From: a virus
DNA: 28,969 nucleotides
Virus record (IMG/VR): IMGVR_UViG_3300037882_002148
Span: 1 to 28,969 of that record
Direction: 5' to 3' (one strand)
Shown here: positions 5,868-13,330 of the stretch, one piece after another
How the letters are laid out: every line of letters begins with the position of its first letter
Position numbering within the stretch: the first letter of the stretch is position 1
The notes under the pieces: generated by a model
Seen by the model: only the letters and a program-made list of their open reading frames with translations
Told to the model about the DNA's origin: nothing
The model's database searches: none
Translations under genes and position numbers: made by a program

Positions 5868-6301
5868 GGTTGATACACAGGTAATAGGATACAAGAGTGA
5901 GATAGTGGTTCTGGAATAGAATATCTGTGACTAAGATCTTTGATGTATTCAGTAACTTTTTTGTCAGGATTAAGTTTACTATTTTCGATACATTGTTCTG
6001 GGTCATTCTCAAAAAAGTAACGCAATATATCGGGATAGGTGGTAGAGTGTTCGATTAACCAACCAATGAGACGATGACGAGTGGGTGTATCGCACAGAAC
6101 AGGATCATTAATGATGAGAGATCTTTGTTGTTGAAGGCATTGTATCAGAGTCCATGCACAAGTATCGTCAATAAAGCCGTAGGGATTCTTGTGGTGGAAG
6201 AATGGATCATCAAAACTGATACAATGGCTGAATTTGGGGTGATTACAGTATGTAGTCTTTCCACTACATGGCAAACCGACGACGAGTGTAATTTCAAACA
6301 T
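5864..6301 (-). CDS. P-loop NTPase / kinase-like protein
   Basis: A Walker A motif, GLPCSGKT (residues 9-16), follows the first beta strand directly. A strand-helix-strand pattern comes next, with 'SFDDP' at about residue 33 in the place of the first acidic strand end, as in small nucleoside, nucleotide or polynucleotide kinases. There is a helical LLIGWLIEHS-like region further on. At 145 aa it is shorter than T4 polynucleotide kinase and has no phosphatase domain. The ATG of MFEITLVVG is chosen because it starts 4 bases after the preceding stop codon. A metabolic or RNA/DNA-end kinase role is likely, but the substrate cannot be read from the sequence. Confidence 0.75.
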   Translation of the reverse strand: MFEITLVVGLPCSGKTTYCNHPKFSHCISFDDPFFHHKNPYGFIDDTCAWTLIQCLQQQRSLIINDPVLCDTPTRHRLIGWLIEHSTTYPDILRYFFENDPEQCIENSKLNPDKKVTEYIKDLSHRYSIPEPLSHSCILLPVYQP

Positions 6302-6305
6302 AATT

Positions 6306-6704
6306 TTAGATATATCCCCAGCCACTCAATTGATCGTATAATTTTTGCAGAGACAAGAATTTCTCGCCATAGTCGGTGTAATTTCCGTAATATTCGTATT
6401 CTGAGAAGTAATTGTACTCTACTAAACGATATAGTTCTTTGTATCGCAGCATAATGATATCAGGACAAAAATATTCCAATATTTTATCTAATAAAGCCAA
6501 ATCCGATTCTCTTTCAGCGAAGATCGGGTAATGCGGGTCAGTATCACCATTATCCCAGCACGAACCACCACCAACACCACCAGTACGCCATTGTACAGAT
6601 ATGCAGAGGACTTCATTGTGGGTGGTGATATCACCAAGATATTCTTTAGCTTTATCATTTATGGTGTGGACTGATTCAACAAATTCTTCGTAATTATTAG
6701 ACAT
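6306..6704 (-). CDS. Paralogous-family phage protein, member 2 (132 aa)
   Basis: It is closely related to the gene immediately upstream: both have W-R/I-x-GG-x-x-x-GSCW at about residues 39-50, then a 'LxxLDKILEYFCPDIxxLxYK' helix pair, 'EYYGN-x-x-x-Y' and an LxxLYxxLxxWxY(I/V) C-terminus. The motif set, with its invariant Trp, Gly and Cys, is recognisable from a family of small proteins in many T4-type and other phages whose function is unknown. It overlaps the upstream gene by 8 bases, which implies translational coupling. The adjacent pair looks like a tandem duplication. Confidence 0.8.
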   Translation of the reverse strand: MSNNYEEFVESVHTINDKAKEYLGDITTHNEVLCISVQWRTGGVGGGSCWDNGDTDPHYPIFAERESDLALLDKILEYFCPDIIMLRYKELYRLVEYNYFSEYEYYGNYTDYGEKFLSLQKLYDQLSGWGYI

Positions 6705-7089
6705 AATTCCATTCCGTTAATAAATTGTACAGATCTTCCAATCTGATATATCTGACATCATATTCGACACAATTGCCATAGTATTCCCGTTCTTCTATCC
6801 ATGTGTAATATAGCAGTTCGACAATTGATTGATATTGAAGAAAGGTTAATGCTGGAGCAAAGTGTGGTAATAGCTTTGTGAGTGCAGTAAACTCTGGTTC
6901 TGGTTCTGGTGGTCGAGGTTGTAGTTTAGTATTCCAGCATGATCCATTTTGCATACCACCAGAAATCCAGCGTTTATTGAGTGTTCTGTTTTGTTCATCA
7001 TCGACATGTAGATAGAAGTTGGAGTAATCGGTGATGCCACCAGCTAAACACAGATCTAAAATTTTTTCTAGAAATTCTTGATAGTTCAT
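6697..7089 (-). CDS. Paralogous-family phage protein, member 3 (130 aa)
   Basis: Same architecture as member 2: start M-N-Y-Q-E-F, W-I-S-GG-M-x-N-GSCW near the middle, a proline-rich linker (PRPPEPEPEF), a helical LTKLLPHFAPAL segment, EREYYGN and the LYNLLTEWNYV end. The EPxPxF linker ties it to members 1 and 4 as well, so all four can be placed in one family. The start overlaps the stop of the preceding 89-aa gene by 4 bases. Function unknown. Confidence 0.8.
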   Translation of the reverse strand: MNYQEFLEKILDLCLAGGITDYSNFYLHVDDEQNRTLNKRWISGGMQNGSCWNTKLQPRPPEPEPEFTALTKLLPHFAPALTFLQYQSIVELLYYTWIEEREYYGNCVEYDVRYIRLEDLYNLLTEWNYV

Positions 7090-7355
7090 GTTAATGTGAT
7101 AGTTAGTGGTTCAGTGGTGTTCCAACTTGGATATAGCTGCACCAATAATCCAGCATTGTTTTCGGTCGAATAATTTTCACGAAAACTACTAAAATTATTA
7201 ATGGTTTGGTCGATGTATGATAAAACATCTGATAAAATCTCAGATTCAAATGTAGATGGGATGAGTGTGTGAGGAAAAAAGATAATTGCGATATGCATAT
7301 GGTTTTCGATTTTGTTCAATATATCCAGTATAGCATGTATTAGTGATAGATGCAA
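7086..7355 (-). CDS. Hypothetical protein, TTG or internal ATG start
   Basis: The longest frame (89 aa) would start at a TTG 7 bases after the preceding methyltransferase stop codon. The first ATG is at residue 20 (position 7298). Neither has a convincing ribosome-binding site, but the TTG gives the tight spacing seen throughout this operon. The protein has a hydrophobic strand around HIAIIFFPHTLIP and ends QLYPSWNTTEPLTITLT. No family is recognised. Its stop codon overlaps the next start. Confidence 0.5.
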   Translation of the reverse strand: MHLSLIHAILDILNKIENHMHIAIIFFPHTLIPSTFESEILSDVLSYIDQTINNFSSFRENYSTENNAGLLVQLYPSWNTTEPLTITLT

Positions 7356-7362
7356 TAGCTAA

Positions 7363-7863
7363 TTATTCAAAAGAGACTAATTTATCGTAGTTTTTTGTGA
7401 CACAGATCATACTATCAAATGTACCACCATTTTTAATTTTAGGTAAATGATCCGAATTCGGAATAGGATTTATACCAATACCAGGATTTAAGTGTTCTCC
7501 GCTACTGTTGATGCCCTCGAATTTGAGTCTGCCAAACAGAAAATGTACATGAAAATTAGGTATAATTACATGATGGTACAGTTTGGTACTAGTACTGACA
7601 GGTAACAGCATAACAGAGACATTATTATTTTGTTGATATTCTAGAACAGCTTTATGGACAAAATCTGTTTTTTCTTTTAGGGAATATGGTGGATTGACAA
7701 AGTTTACATCTTGCCAAGCACATAATAACCCATCATTTTCTTCAGTGATTTCGGCAGCAATTGGACAAGGATCGAACATATCACCAAAAATATCTACTAA
7801 TTTGTCGTAGAAGTATTGTGGGGTACTCCAATTGTTGCTAGGGGCGATGATTCTTGGCTTCAT
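7363..7863 (-). CDS. DNA N6-adenine methyltransferase (phage Dam-like, DNA_N-6-adenine-Mtase family)
   Basis: The catalytic motif NPPY at residues 57-60 (FVNPPYS), preceded by STPQYFYDKL at 13-22, DPCP at 31-34 and 'LLCAWQDVNFVNPPY', is the signature of the phage-type adenine methyltransferases of about 160-180 aa. At 166 aa it is full length. It transfers a methyl group from S-adenosylmethionine to the N6 of adenine in DNA. Likely purposes are protection of phage DNA from host restriction or marking of phage DNA. The start codon overlaps the stop of the 76-aa gene by 4 bases. Confidence 0.88.
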   Translation of the reverse strand: MKPRIIAPSNNWSTPQYFYDKLVDIFGDMFDPCPIAAEITEENDGLLCAWQDVNFVNPPYSLKEKTDFVHKAVLEYQQNNNVSVMLLPVSTSTKLYHHVIIPNFHVHFLFGRLKFEGINSSGEHLNPGIGINPIPNSDHLPKIKNGGTFDSMICVTKNYDKLVSFE

Positions 7864-8090
7864 GAGATTAATGGAATAGTATTGGCTAGAGTTTTTAGAT
7901 TTTCCCCAGTGATGTGATACACTTCATCATATACATGGATTACAACTGTATCAAAATCAAAATAGATTTTACAGACTACATCAGAAGCGGTTTCCGCAGC
8001 TAATATCATCGATACAGAATTAAATTTATCACGTAAAGCTAGTTCATCACGCAATTCTTTGGTGGTAACGTCTCTAAGTTTCTTATTCAT
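7860..8090 (-). CDS. Small paralogous protein, member 2 (76 aa)
   Basis: It begins KLRDVTTKELRDELALRD, a helix very like the start of the 87-aa protein encoded from 5288 down to 5025, and continues with beta strands (VIHVYDEVYHIT). It is shorter at the C-terminus than that paralogue. It overlaps the 135-aa gene before it by 8 bases and the methyltransferase gene after it by 4. Function unknown. Confidence 0.7.
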   Translation of the reverse strand: MNKKLRDVTTKELRDELALRDKFNSVSMILAAETASDVVCKIYFDFDTVVIHVYDEVYHITGENLKTLANTIPLIS

Positions 8091-8490
8091 TGGTAATATA
8101 TTTGTGGTTTACTAGGAATTCATATACTTTTTTTGCATGAATCATCTGATTTACAAATACTTTTACCGTATCATAAGCATTAGTTTCTGTGGTGATAGAG
8201 TATTGAACTTTATCGAACAACAATTGAAGATGCAGAGCAGAGATATTGGGGGCGACCACCAATAAAAAGTTAATAATATCGTCAAATACAGGGATTGGTT
8301 CAATTTGATGATAACGAGGTTCGTATGTTTCTTTATGATATGCATAGCAGGTGTAGCATGTAAAAAAGTGATCAAAATCTACTGTTTTTGTCCATTCGGA
8401 ATCATCCGCATACAAATCCATATTTCCGCCGTACTGATCACAGTCGCATTGATGTTGCTTGGCAATTTTGAGAAAATTAGAATAATTCAT
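8083..8490 (-). CDS. Paralogous-family phage protein, member 4 (135 aa), first gene of the minus-strand operon
   Basis: It belongs with the 130/132/130-aa proteins downstream: M-N-Y-S-N-F start, EPIPVFDDIINFL, 'P-N-I-S-A-L-x-L-Q-L-L-F-D', and 'K-K-V-Y-E-F-L-x-x-x-K-Y-I'. Cys residues cluster at CDCDQ and CYTCYAY, but their spacing does not match a zinc-binding site I know. It lies about 30 bases from the predicted transcription start of the extended -10 promoter, with no strong Shine-Dalgarno sequence. Function unknown. Confidence 0.75.
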   Translation of the reverse strand: MNYSNFLKIAKQHQCDCDQYGGNMDLYADDSEWTKTVDFDHFFTCYTCYAYHKETYEPRYHQIEPIPVFDDIINFLLVVAPNISALHLQLLFDKVQYSITTETNAYDTVKVFVNQMIHAKKVYEFLVNHKYITNE

Positions 8491-8525
8491 TGTGATGATC
8501 AGTTATGTATTGTTTCAATATAGAC

Positions 8526-8534
8526 ATTATATCA
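8526..8534 (-). promoter_or_regulatory. Extended -10 sigma70 promoter for the minus-strand accessory operon
   Basis: Read on the minus strand the sequence is TGATATAAT, a perfect TG-n-TATAAT extended -10 element. No good -35 hexamer lies at the normal distance, which extended -10 promoters do not need. Transcription would begin near 8519, some 30 bases before the first start codon. It would drive the fourteen tightly overlapped genes down to 3043. Confidence 0.65.
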
Positions 8535-8544
8535 TATAATCGAC

Positions 8545-8574
8545 AAAAAGGATCAGATATATCTGATCCTTTTT
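8545..8574. terminator. Perfectly palindromic bidirectional terminator
   Basis: A 30-bp perfect palindrome with A5 on the left, a GGATCAGATA arm and its mirror, and T5 on the right. Either strand gives a hairpin followed by a U-run. On the minus strand it would end the transcript of the small genes behind the PAAR gene, just before the extended -10 promoter of the next operon. Confidence 0.8.
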
Positions 8575-8594
8575 ATAATTATTTGTGTAGTTAT

Positions 8595-8780
8595 TTATTC
8601 AGAGTCATTCTGCCACCGAATATTTTTTAGTGTGTCGAGTCTTTGCGTTCTTTCATAACTTTGGCTTATTGCTAACAATTTTTTTTGATATGGTTGTAGG
8701 GGCGGAATAAAATAATCTGTCACCAATCTAGTACAGCCTGTATTAGCTTTCATAATATTCGTGTTTCTGTCAGTTTGCAT
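8595..8780 (-). CDS. Hypothetical protein, 61 aa
   Basis: This short, basic and polar protein (TRLVTDYFIPPLQPYQKKL, then a helical SQSYERTQRLDTLKNI) has no recognised family. An alternative start is the ATG at residue 10. It follows the 92-aa gene by 12 bases on the same strand and is the last gene before the palindromic terminator, so it probably belongs to the late transcript that includes the 92-aa gene. Its coding status rests on position and the open frame. Confidence 0.5.
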   Translation of the reverse strand: MQTDRNTNIMKANTGCTRLVTDYFIPPLQPYQKKLLAISQSYERTQRLDTLKNIRWQNDSE

Positions 8781-8792
8781 AGTATTTTTGTG

Positions 8793-9071
8793 TTATTTTG
8801 GTGAATATTCATATGTGGAACATTGTCTTTTGCCATATTTCCAGTAATATTGATGTAGTATTACTGTAAGTCCAGCCGAAGCTAAATATTCTGCCTTTCT
8901 TCTAGCTGGCTGGATATGTCGGAAATGTTGATGACTGCTATGATCTATGGTATTGTCTGGATTGGTAGACCAAGTATTTGTTTTTGTAGTGTACCAATAG
9001 AATTCGCCATCAATTTTGTCAGTGATAGTGATATCGCAGAAATTTCGTCTTTTTCGTTTAATTTTCTTCAT
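8793..9071 (-). CDS. Hypothetical basic protein, 92 aa, late-expressed
   Basis: The N-terminus is strongly basic (KKIKRKRRN). The rest contains many aromatic and His residues: GEFYWYTTKTNTW, HSSHQHFRHIQPARRK, VILHQYYWKYG. No family can be named with confidence. The start follows GAAGAAAAT and lies shortly after a perfect TATAAATA late-promoter box, which gives it its own late expression behind the PAAR gene. The basic start could bind nucleic acid; this is inference. Confidence 0.6.
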   Translation of the reverse strand: MKKIKRKRRNFCDITITDKIDGEFYWYTTKTNTWSTNPDNTIDHSSHQHFRHIQPARRKAEYLASAGLTVILHQYYWKYGKRQCSTYEYSPK

Positions 9072-9087
9072 ATTTTCTTCGTATCAG

Positions 9088-9095
9088 TATTTATA
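9088..9095 (-). promoter_or_regulatory. T4-type late promoter box TATAAATA
   Basis: Read on the minus strand the sequence is exactly TATAAATA, the T4 late promoter consensus recognised by the gp55-type sigma factor. It lies in the 52-base gap between the PAAR gene and the 92-aa gene and would start transcription about 10 bases before that gene's start codon. Confidence 0.65.
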
Positions 9096-9123
9096 CTATA
9101 CCACGCATCAATATTAAAGTCAA

Positions 9124-9438
9124 TCAAATAAAGGTATTTGTTGGTGAACCAATAATCACACCACCAAATATACCAACCGAATCCCCCAATTTTAGCTTCG
9201 GCAAACCATTAATAAAGTTTTTCGTCTGACTACCTGCTGCAAACAGCACGTCAGGGAAACATGGTGTGTTACAAAACGGATTAATATTCCCCCTAGTTCC
9301 GTAGAATTTAGTGTGTAGAACGGGCGAACCGTTAACAAATGTGTTAGTTTGAGTGGTTAAAAGTGTGGGAGGATAAATGCAGCATCCCACTGAAACTAGT
9401 GAAGCAAGATTTGTGGAATTGACGACGGGCGTAGACAT
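9124..9438 (-). CDS. PAAR-domain baseplate spike-tip protein (gp5.4-like role)
   Basis: The 104-aa protein shows the repeated pattern of PAAR-type spike caps: 'TNTFVNGSPVLHTKF' and 'TKNFINGLPKLKLGDSV' units, a Cys pair (C56 and C60 in NPFCNTPCFPDV), and the glycine-rich end FGGVIIGSPTNTFI. PAAR proteins form a sharp zinc-binding cone on the beta-helical spike of contractile tails (T4 gp5.4) and pierce the outer membrane. It lies 3 bases behind the 532-aa virion gene and downstream of gp25 on the same transcript, a normal baseplate setting. The His/Cys ligand set is not fully canonical, so metal binding is uncertain. Confidence 0.85.
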   Translation of the reverse strand: MSTPVVNSTNLASLVSVGCCIYPPTLLTTQTNTFVNGSPVLHTKFYGTRGNINPFCNTPCFPDVLFAAGSQTKNFINGLPKLKLGDSVGIFGGVIIGSPTNTFI

Positions 9439-9441
9439 AAA

Positions 9442-11040
9442 TTAAATATAATTAATAATTTGGGTAACATAATATCGACCATCAGCAACGATATAATTGT
9501 AATTACTGCTAGACAACCTACTAACACCAGTAAAAGTATCAGCATTAATACTGGAATAATATATATATTCTACACCAACTAATGTATAAACACCAGCAAC
9601 TACATCATATTTTACTAATTCCAAGTAGCCAGATGTAGTAAATCCAGTAGTACTATCTACAGTAATGATATCATCACCAATTTTAAAATCTTGAATAATC
9701 TTAGCAGTAGCACCATTATCCAGATTGCCCCCATTATCATTAATATCTCTGATTTTATCAGTATCGAATGTGTACAAACATGGAATAATCAGTTCATTTT
9801 GGATGCCACGCAGATTGGTAACATCACTACTGCCATATGGTTCTGTATTATAATCCAGTACATGTGTAGTAATGTAGTAAATTACATCGTTGCTGGCGAA
9901 CAGAACATTAGTGGTATTATTGTTAGTGTAGCCGATTTGCGAGATGTAGATACCGGATTTCGTATAAATGATCGATGGTGGGATGTCGGTAGTTGTAGCA
10001 CTCATACCCACACCAGTAACAGTTAGTTTATAGACGTGATGTAGCCAACCATCCACTAATTGGTAGCCGTTAACAGAAGGATTGGGATTAATATACGGTG
10101 TTGTGGGGATAACAGGAGTGTACGTTCTATTAAATTTGATAGTGATATCATCCATAAAGGATTGATATACAGTGGCAGAGCAATCGCTAATGCCAAAAGC
10201 AGTAGTAGGGGTTTTGTGGGGTATTTTGTAGTAGTTTGAGACAGTTAGGTTATTATTACTAACCGCACTAATACCCAGATTATTATTAGAAAATGTAGCA
10301 GTCGGTAGTTTAGAGATAGACGATATGCTGGTATTGGCAGATTCTAATATATTTTTGTTAATATCAGATAGTCTATTATTATTAATATTATCATTAGTGC
10401 TAGTAAAAGCATTAGGTAAATTTAGATTATAATTGCTGTAGGCAGTGGTTGTGGTAGTAGCTGTAACAGGAGTGTCCGAAAATTTAGCAAAATACGATAT
10501 AGATTTGTAGTTTGTGGAGTATCTTCCGACAATCCCAGCGCGATCTAAGATACCTTTACCTGCTAATACACGAATAGAAACATCATCAACAGATATAATT
10601 TGATTATTAGTAAATGTATTGGTGCCAGAATACTCTAAATAAGAGTGGTATCCGGTCAAATTGACGATTTTAGTGATTATACAATTTGATAATAGCGTAT
10701 CGCCAACTTTTAGTAATTTGTTGTTGGTGCTGGTATAATCAAAAATTATAGAATTGGTAGTAAAATCGGCATAATATACTACTGTATTGCCATTAATTGT
10801 GGGTAATACTATATTGGAGTAGGATAAAACTAGAGTACCGAACAAATCTACAGTATTATTGTTTACATTTTGGGCGGGTGTAGTGGAGAAGGTATCAATT
10901 TTATTAGCAGTAGAAATATTAAGTGTGATCTGTTCTGGCGGAATCACAAATATGTGAGAAAATACATCACCATCAAGATAATTAGAAGGAAAATTTGGTG
11001 ATATTGTGGTGCTTAATTTGTAAACATTTTGTAAAGTCAT
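9442..11040 (-). CDS. Virion structural protein, baseplate-associated, 532 aa
   Basis: No T4 counterpart can be named. The protein is rich in Asn, Thr, Ser and Ile and appears all-beta, typical of tail and baseplate proteins. Residues about 453-510 carry a module (ITVDSTTGFTTSGYLEL, EYIYYSS, FTGVSRL) that recurs in the 1896-aa protein and, more diverged, in the 2017-aa protein. It sits between gp25 (2 bases away) and the PAAR gene (3 bases away), so it is co-expressed with them and probably belongs to the central baseplate or spike region. A Thr/Asn-rich low-complexity patch lies around residues 195-225. Confidence 0.75.
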   Translation of the reverse strand: MTLQNVYKLSTTISPNFPSNYLDGDVFSHIFVIPPEQITLNISTANKIDTFSTTPAQNVNNNTVDLFGTLVLSYSNIVLPTINGNTVVYYADFTTNSIIFDYTSTNNKLLKVGDTLLSNCIITKIVNLTGYHSYLEYSGTNTFTNNQIISVDDVSIRVLAGKGILDRAGIVGRYSTNYKSISYFAKFSDTPVTATTTTTAYSNYNLNLPNAFTSTNDNINNNRLSDINKNILESANTSISSISKLPTATFSNNNLGISAVSNNNLTVSNYYKIPHKTPTTAFGISDCSATVYQSFMDDITIKFNRTYTPVIPTTPYINPNPSVNGYQLVDGWLHHVYKLTVTGVGMSATTTDIPPSIIYTKSGIYISQIGYTNNNTTNVLFASNDVIYYITTHVLDYNTEPYGSSDVTNLRGIQNELIIPCLYTFDTDKIRDINDNGGNLDNGATAKIIQDFKIGDDIITVDSTTGFTTSGYLELVKYDVVAGVYTLVGVEYIYYSSINADTFTGVSRLSSSNYNYIVADGRYYVTQIINYI

Positions 11041-11042
11041 GA

Positions 11043-11411
11043 TTATCTATCTAACAATAATGATACTGTAGTACTATCGGTAGTATTTAATTCTTTAATA
11101 GTGTAATAAATATAGATAATGATGGTATATTGATCGTCTTGTAGTTCAATGGTGATGTTGTCGATAGTGATTCTGGGTTCCCAGATAGTCAATTGTGATC
11201 TAATTTCGGTGATGAGATCATTAGCGGTATTAGAGTCAGGAACAGTAAATAATAGAGAATACAGATCGCAGCCAAAATTAGGATTGTGGATTCTTTCACC
11301 TCTTCTAGTTAAAATTATATTTTTTACAGAAGATTTAATAGATTGAATTTGATTTAATAGTAATAAATCTTTAGTGTTGGGATTAGCAGTAAGAGTGAGA
11401 TTAAGATCCAT
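11043..11411 (-). CDS. 25: Baseplate wedge protein, T4 gp25-like
   Basis: The 122-aa protein has the gp25 family layout: a short N-terminal strand with NPNTKDLLLLN, a helix IKSSVKNIIL, the signature TRRGERIHNPNFGCDLYSLLF (residues about 35-55), a helical ISQ-type segment and a C-terminal beta pair. gp25 is the wedge component that joins gp6 and gp53 and contacts the sheath at its first ring; a similar subunit (TssE) is found in type VI secretion. The frame could start six codons earlier at a GTG, but the internal ATG (MDLNLTL) matches known family starts. It is divergently arranged with gp6 across a 52-base gap holding a palindromic late-promoter box. Confidence 0.92.
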   Translation of the reverse strand: MDLNLTLTANPNTKDLLLLNQIQSIKSSVKNIILTRRGERIHNPNFGCDLYSLLFTVPDSNTANDLITEIRSQLTIWEPRITIDNITIELQDDQYTIIIYIYYTIKELNTTDSTTVSLLLDR

Positions 11412-11428
11412 TATGTATAGGATAAACA

Positions 11429-11442
11429 CCTAAATATTTAGG
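11429..11442. promoter_or_regulatory. Palindromic late-promoter box between gp25 and gp6
   Basis: CCTAAATATTTAGG is a perfect 14-bp palindrome, so CTAAATA reads on both strands. This T4-late-like box lies about 20 bases from the gp25 start on the minus strand and about 25 from the gp6 start on the plus strand. A single site may thus fire both ways. A second plus-strand box, AATAAATA, lies at 11444-11451. Confidence 0.5.
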
Positions 11443-11463
11443 AAATAAATAATAAAATTTAGA

Positions 11464-13311
11464 ATGAAAATCTCACCATTAGTGAATCTAGATTTCGAGC
11501 AAATAAAGTTGCAACTGAAGTATTTTCTCAAAAACAATACTAAATTTACTGATTATGATTACGAAGGCAGTAACGTAAATCAATTATTAGATGTATTGTC
11601 TTATGTTACTTTTTTGAATGCGTATAATACAAATATCGGATTAAACGAATTAAATTTACAGACAGCAGTATTGAGGGATACGGTAACATCCAAAGCACAA
11701 GAATTAGGATATACACCAAATAATTACAAAAGTGCAAGTATAAATGTAAATTTAACCATAACAGTACCACCAACCGCAGCATTTGTTGAAATTCCAGCGG
11801 GAGTTAGTTTTGTAGGTACCAGACAAAATGATAATTTGGCATATACATTTAACACAATAAATCGACAAATAGTATCAACCGAAGGAGGATTAGTAAACAC
11901 CTCAATAGTAGTGAAAGAGGGAATATTGATCGAAAATACCTATGTGTATGGGATAGAAGAAGCAGATAGAATCATTATCAGTAATGATAAAATTGATCTT
12001 GATACAATAACAGTAGTAGCTAATGGAAAAGAGTATAAGAGATATGATAATTTAAACAATTATGATTATACATTTTACACTAGCGTGATCCAAGACAACA
12101 ACATAGAAATAGAATTTGGTAGAACTATATTCGGTAAGGCACCAAATATAGGAGAAACGGTAACAGTATCATATTTGGTAAATCATGGTAGTTTAGCTAA
12201 TGGAGTAAAAAATCTAACATTTACTGGTGAATATAAGTATTATACCAATAGTAATGTACTTGGTACATTGGTACCAATACAAAATATCACATTTACGAAT
12301 AGTGTTAGTGATGGCGGTACGGACACAGAAACACTAGCGGAAATAAAATTTAAAGCAACAAAATTATTCATCGCACAAAATAGAGCAGTAGTAGGATCAG
12401 ATTATCAGAGTATAATATTAAATAACTTTCCGTATGTTGGTAGTGTACAAGTAATGGGCGGAGAAGATTTGACACCACCACAATACGGAAAAATAAAATT
12501 AACTATTCAAACAAAAAATGGATTAAAGTTAAATAATATCCAAAAAAACAATATAAAAGATACATTAAAAAGATATAACATTACTACTATACCAATTATA
12601 ACAGATAGTAATTATGTTAACCTAAAAATAAGATCATATATTAAGTACAATCCAAAAAAACTACCAAAAAATGTAGATAAATTGATACAATCGATAACTA
12701 AAATCATTAATGATTATGTTGGTACTGAATTAAAAACTGAATTCTATGGTCATAAATTAGAAAGTTTGATATACAAAGCTGATGAATCGATAGAATCAGT
12801 AAAAATAAAATTAGTAACAGTGGAAGAACAAACCAGCAATACTGGTAATTTTAGTAGTACTGGCAATGATATAAAAAATGACAATTGCAATTTGTACAGT
12901 TTACTAAGCAAATCATATATCGATAATGGAGAATTTTATAGAATATCCTCACTGGGGGATAACAGCCTCATACAGACACAGAAATACAATTTTGATACAA
13001 ATAGTGGTGAGTGGGTTAATGATGCTGTTGTAGGGCAAATAAACCCCAATACAGGAGATTATACATATAATCTTACTGGTGTGAATCAAATAACCGTAGT
13101 ATCCATCCCCGAAACGTTAGATCTAGTGGGTGATAGTGTATTAGTGCCAATTATATTCACACCAGTGATATCGGACAAAGATATATCAATTAATTACAAC
13201 ATCACTACGGAACCAGAATTAGCAAACCCAACAAAAAAACCTAACACTACCGCAATCAGTAGTGTTAGTATAAATGATATAATCCCAATTATATCAAATA
13301 TCAATTGTTAA
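11464..13311 (+). CDS. 6: Baseplate wedge protein, T4 gp6-like
   Basis: The N-terminus has the gp6 hallmark: an IKLQLKYFLKN helix, KFTDYDYEGSNVNQLLDVLSY (about residues 27-47), an 'AYNTNIGLNELNLQTA' helix and 'VTSKAQELGYTPNNYKSA'. Residues about 290-480 correspond to the baseplate J-like part (TLAEIKFKATKLF, RAVVGSDYQSIIL, VMGGEDLTPPQYGKIKLTI). gp6 dimers form the inner ring that holds the six wedges together. At 615 aa it is near the usual size. The last 18 bases overlap the 3' end of the 1896-aa gene on the other strand. The C-terminal 120 residues vary in the family and are poorly recognisable here. Confidence 0.92.
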   Translation: MKISPLVNLDFEQIKLQLKYFLKNNTKFTDYDYEGSNVNQLLDVLSYVTFLNAYNTNIGLNELNLQTAVLRDTVTSKAQELGYTPNNYKSASINVNLTITVPPTAAFVEIPAGVSFVGTRQNDNLAYTFNTINRQIVSTEGGLVNTSIVVKEGILIENTYVYGIEEADRIIISNDKIDLDTITVVANGKEYKRYDNLNNYDYTFYTSVIQDNNIEIEFGRTIFGKAPNIGETVTVSYLVNHGSLANGVKNLTFTGEYKYYTNSNVLGTLVPIQNITFTNSVSDGGTDTETLAEIKFKATKLFIAQNRAVVGSDYQSIILNNFPYVGSVQVMGGEDLTPPQYGKIKLTIQTKNGLKLNNIQKNNIKDTLKRYNITTIPIITDSNYVNLKIRSYIKYNPKKLPKNVDKLIQSITKIINDYVGTELKTEFYGHKLESLIYKADESIESVKIKLVTVEEQTSNTGNFSSTGNDIKNDNCNLYSLLSKSYIDNGEFYRISSLGDNSLIQTQKYNFDTNSGEWVNDAVVGQINPNTGDYTYNLTGVNQITVVSIPETLDLVGDSVLVPIIFTPVISDKDISINYNITTEPELANPTKKPNTTAISSVSINDIIPIISNINC

Positions 13312-13330
13312 GGTAGAATTTGATATTGGG
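13284..13330. repeat. Imperfect inverted repeat spanning the gp6 and 1896-aa stop codons
   Basis: CCCAAT-(TAT)-ATCAAAT on the left is complementary to ATTTGAT-ATTGGG on the right, giving 13 bp with a 3-nt bulge around an 18-nt loop. It encloses both stop codons of the convergent genes. It could fold in both transcripts and slow or stabilise their 3' ends. No T-run makes it a classical terminator. Confidence 0.4.

Noticed and set aside
6074-6454. 126-codon plus-strand frame opposite the kinase-like gene and family member 2
   Set aside because: Antisense to two supported genes, crossing their boundary, with no translation signal.
6846-7040. 64-codon frame within paralogous-family member 3
   Set aside because: Fully inside a conserved gene in a different frame; member 3 has clear paralogues, this frame has none.
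9691-10026. Plus-strand open frame opposite the 532-aa structural gene
   Set aside because: It lies wholly antisense to a well-supported gene, has no ribosome-binding site or homology, and reflects the biased Asn/Thr/Ile codons of the real gene.
13284-13330. Bidirectional intrinsic terminator between the convergent gp6 and 1896-aa genes
   Set aside because: The inverted repeat is AT-rich, bulged and lacks a T-run on either strand, so it is listed only as a repeat.
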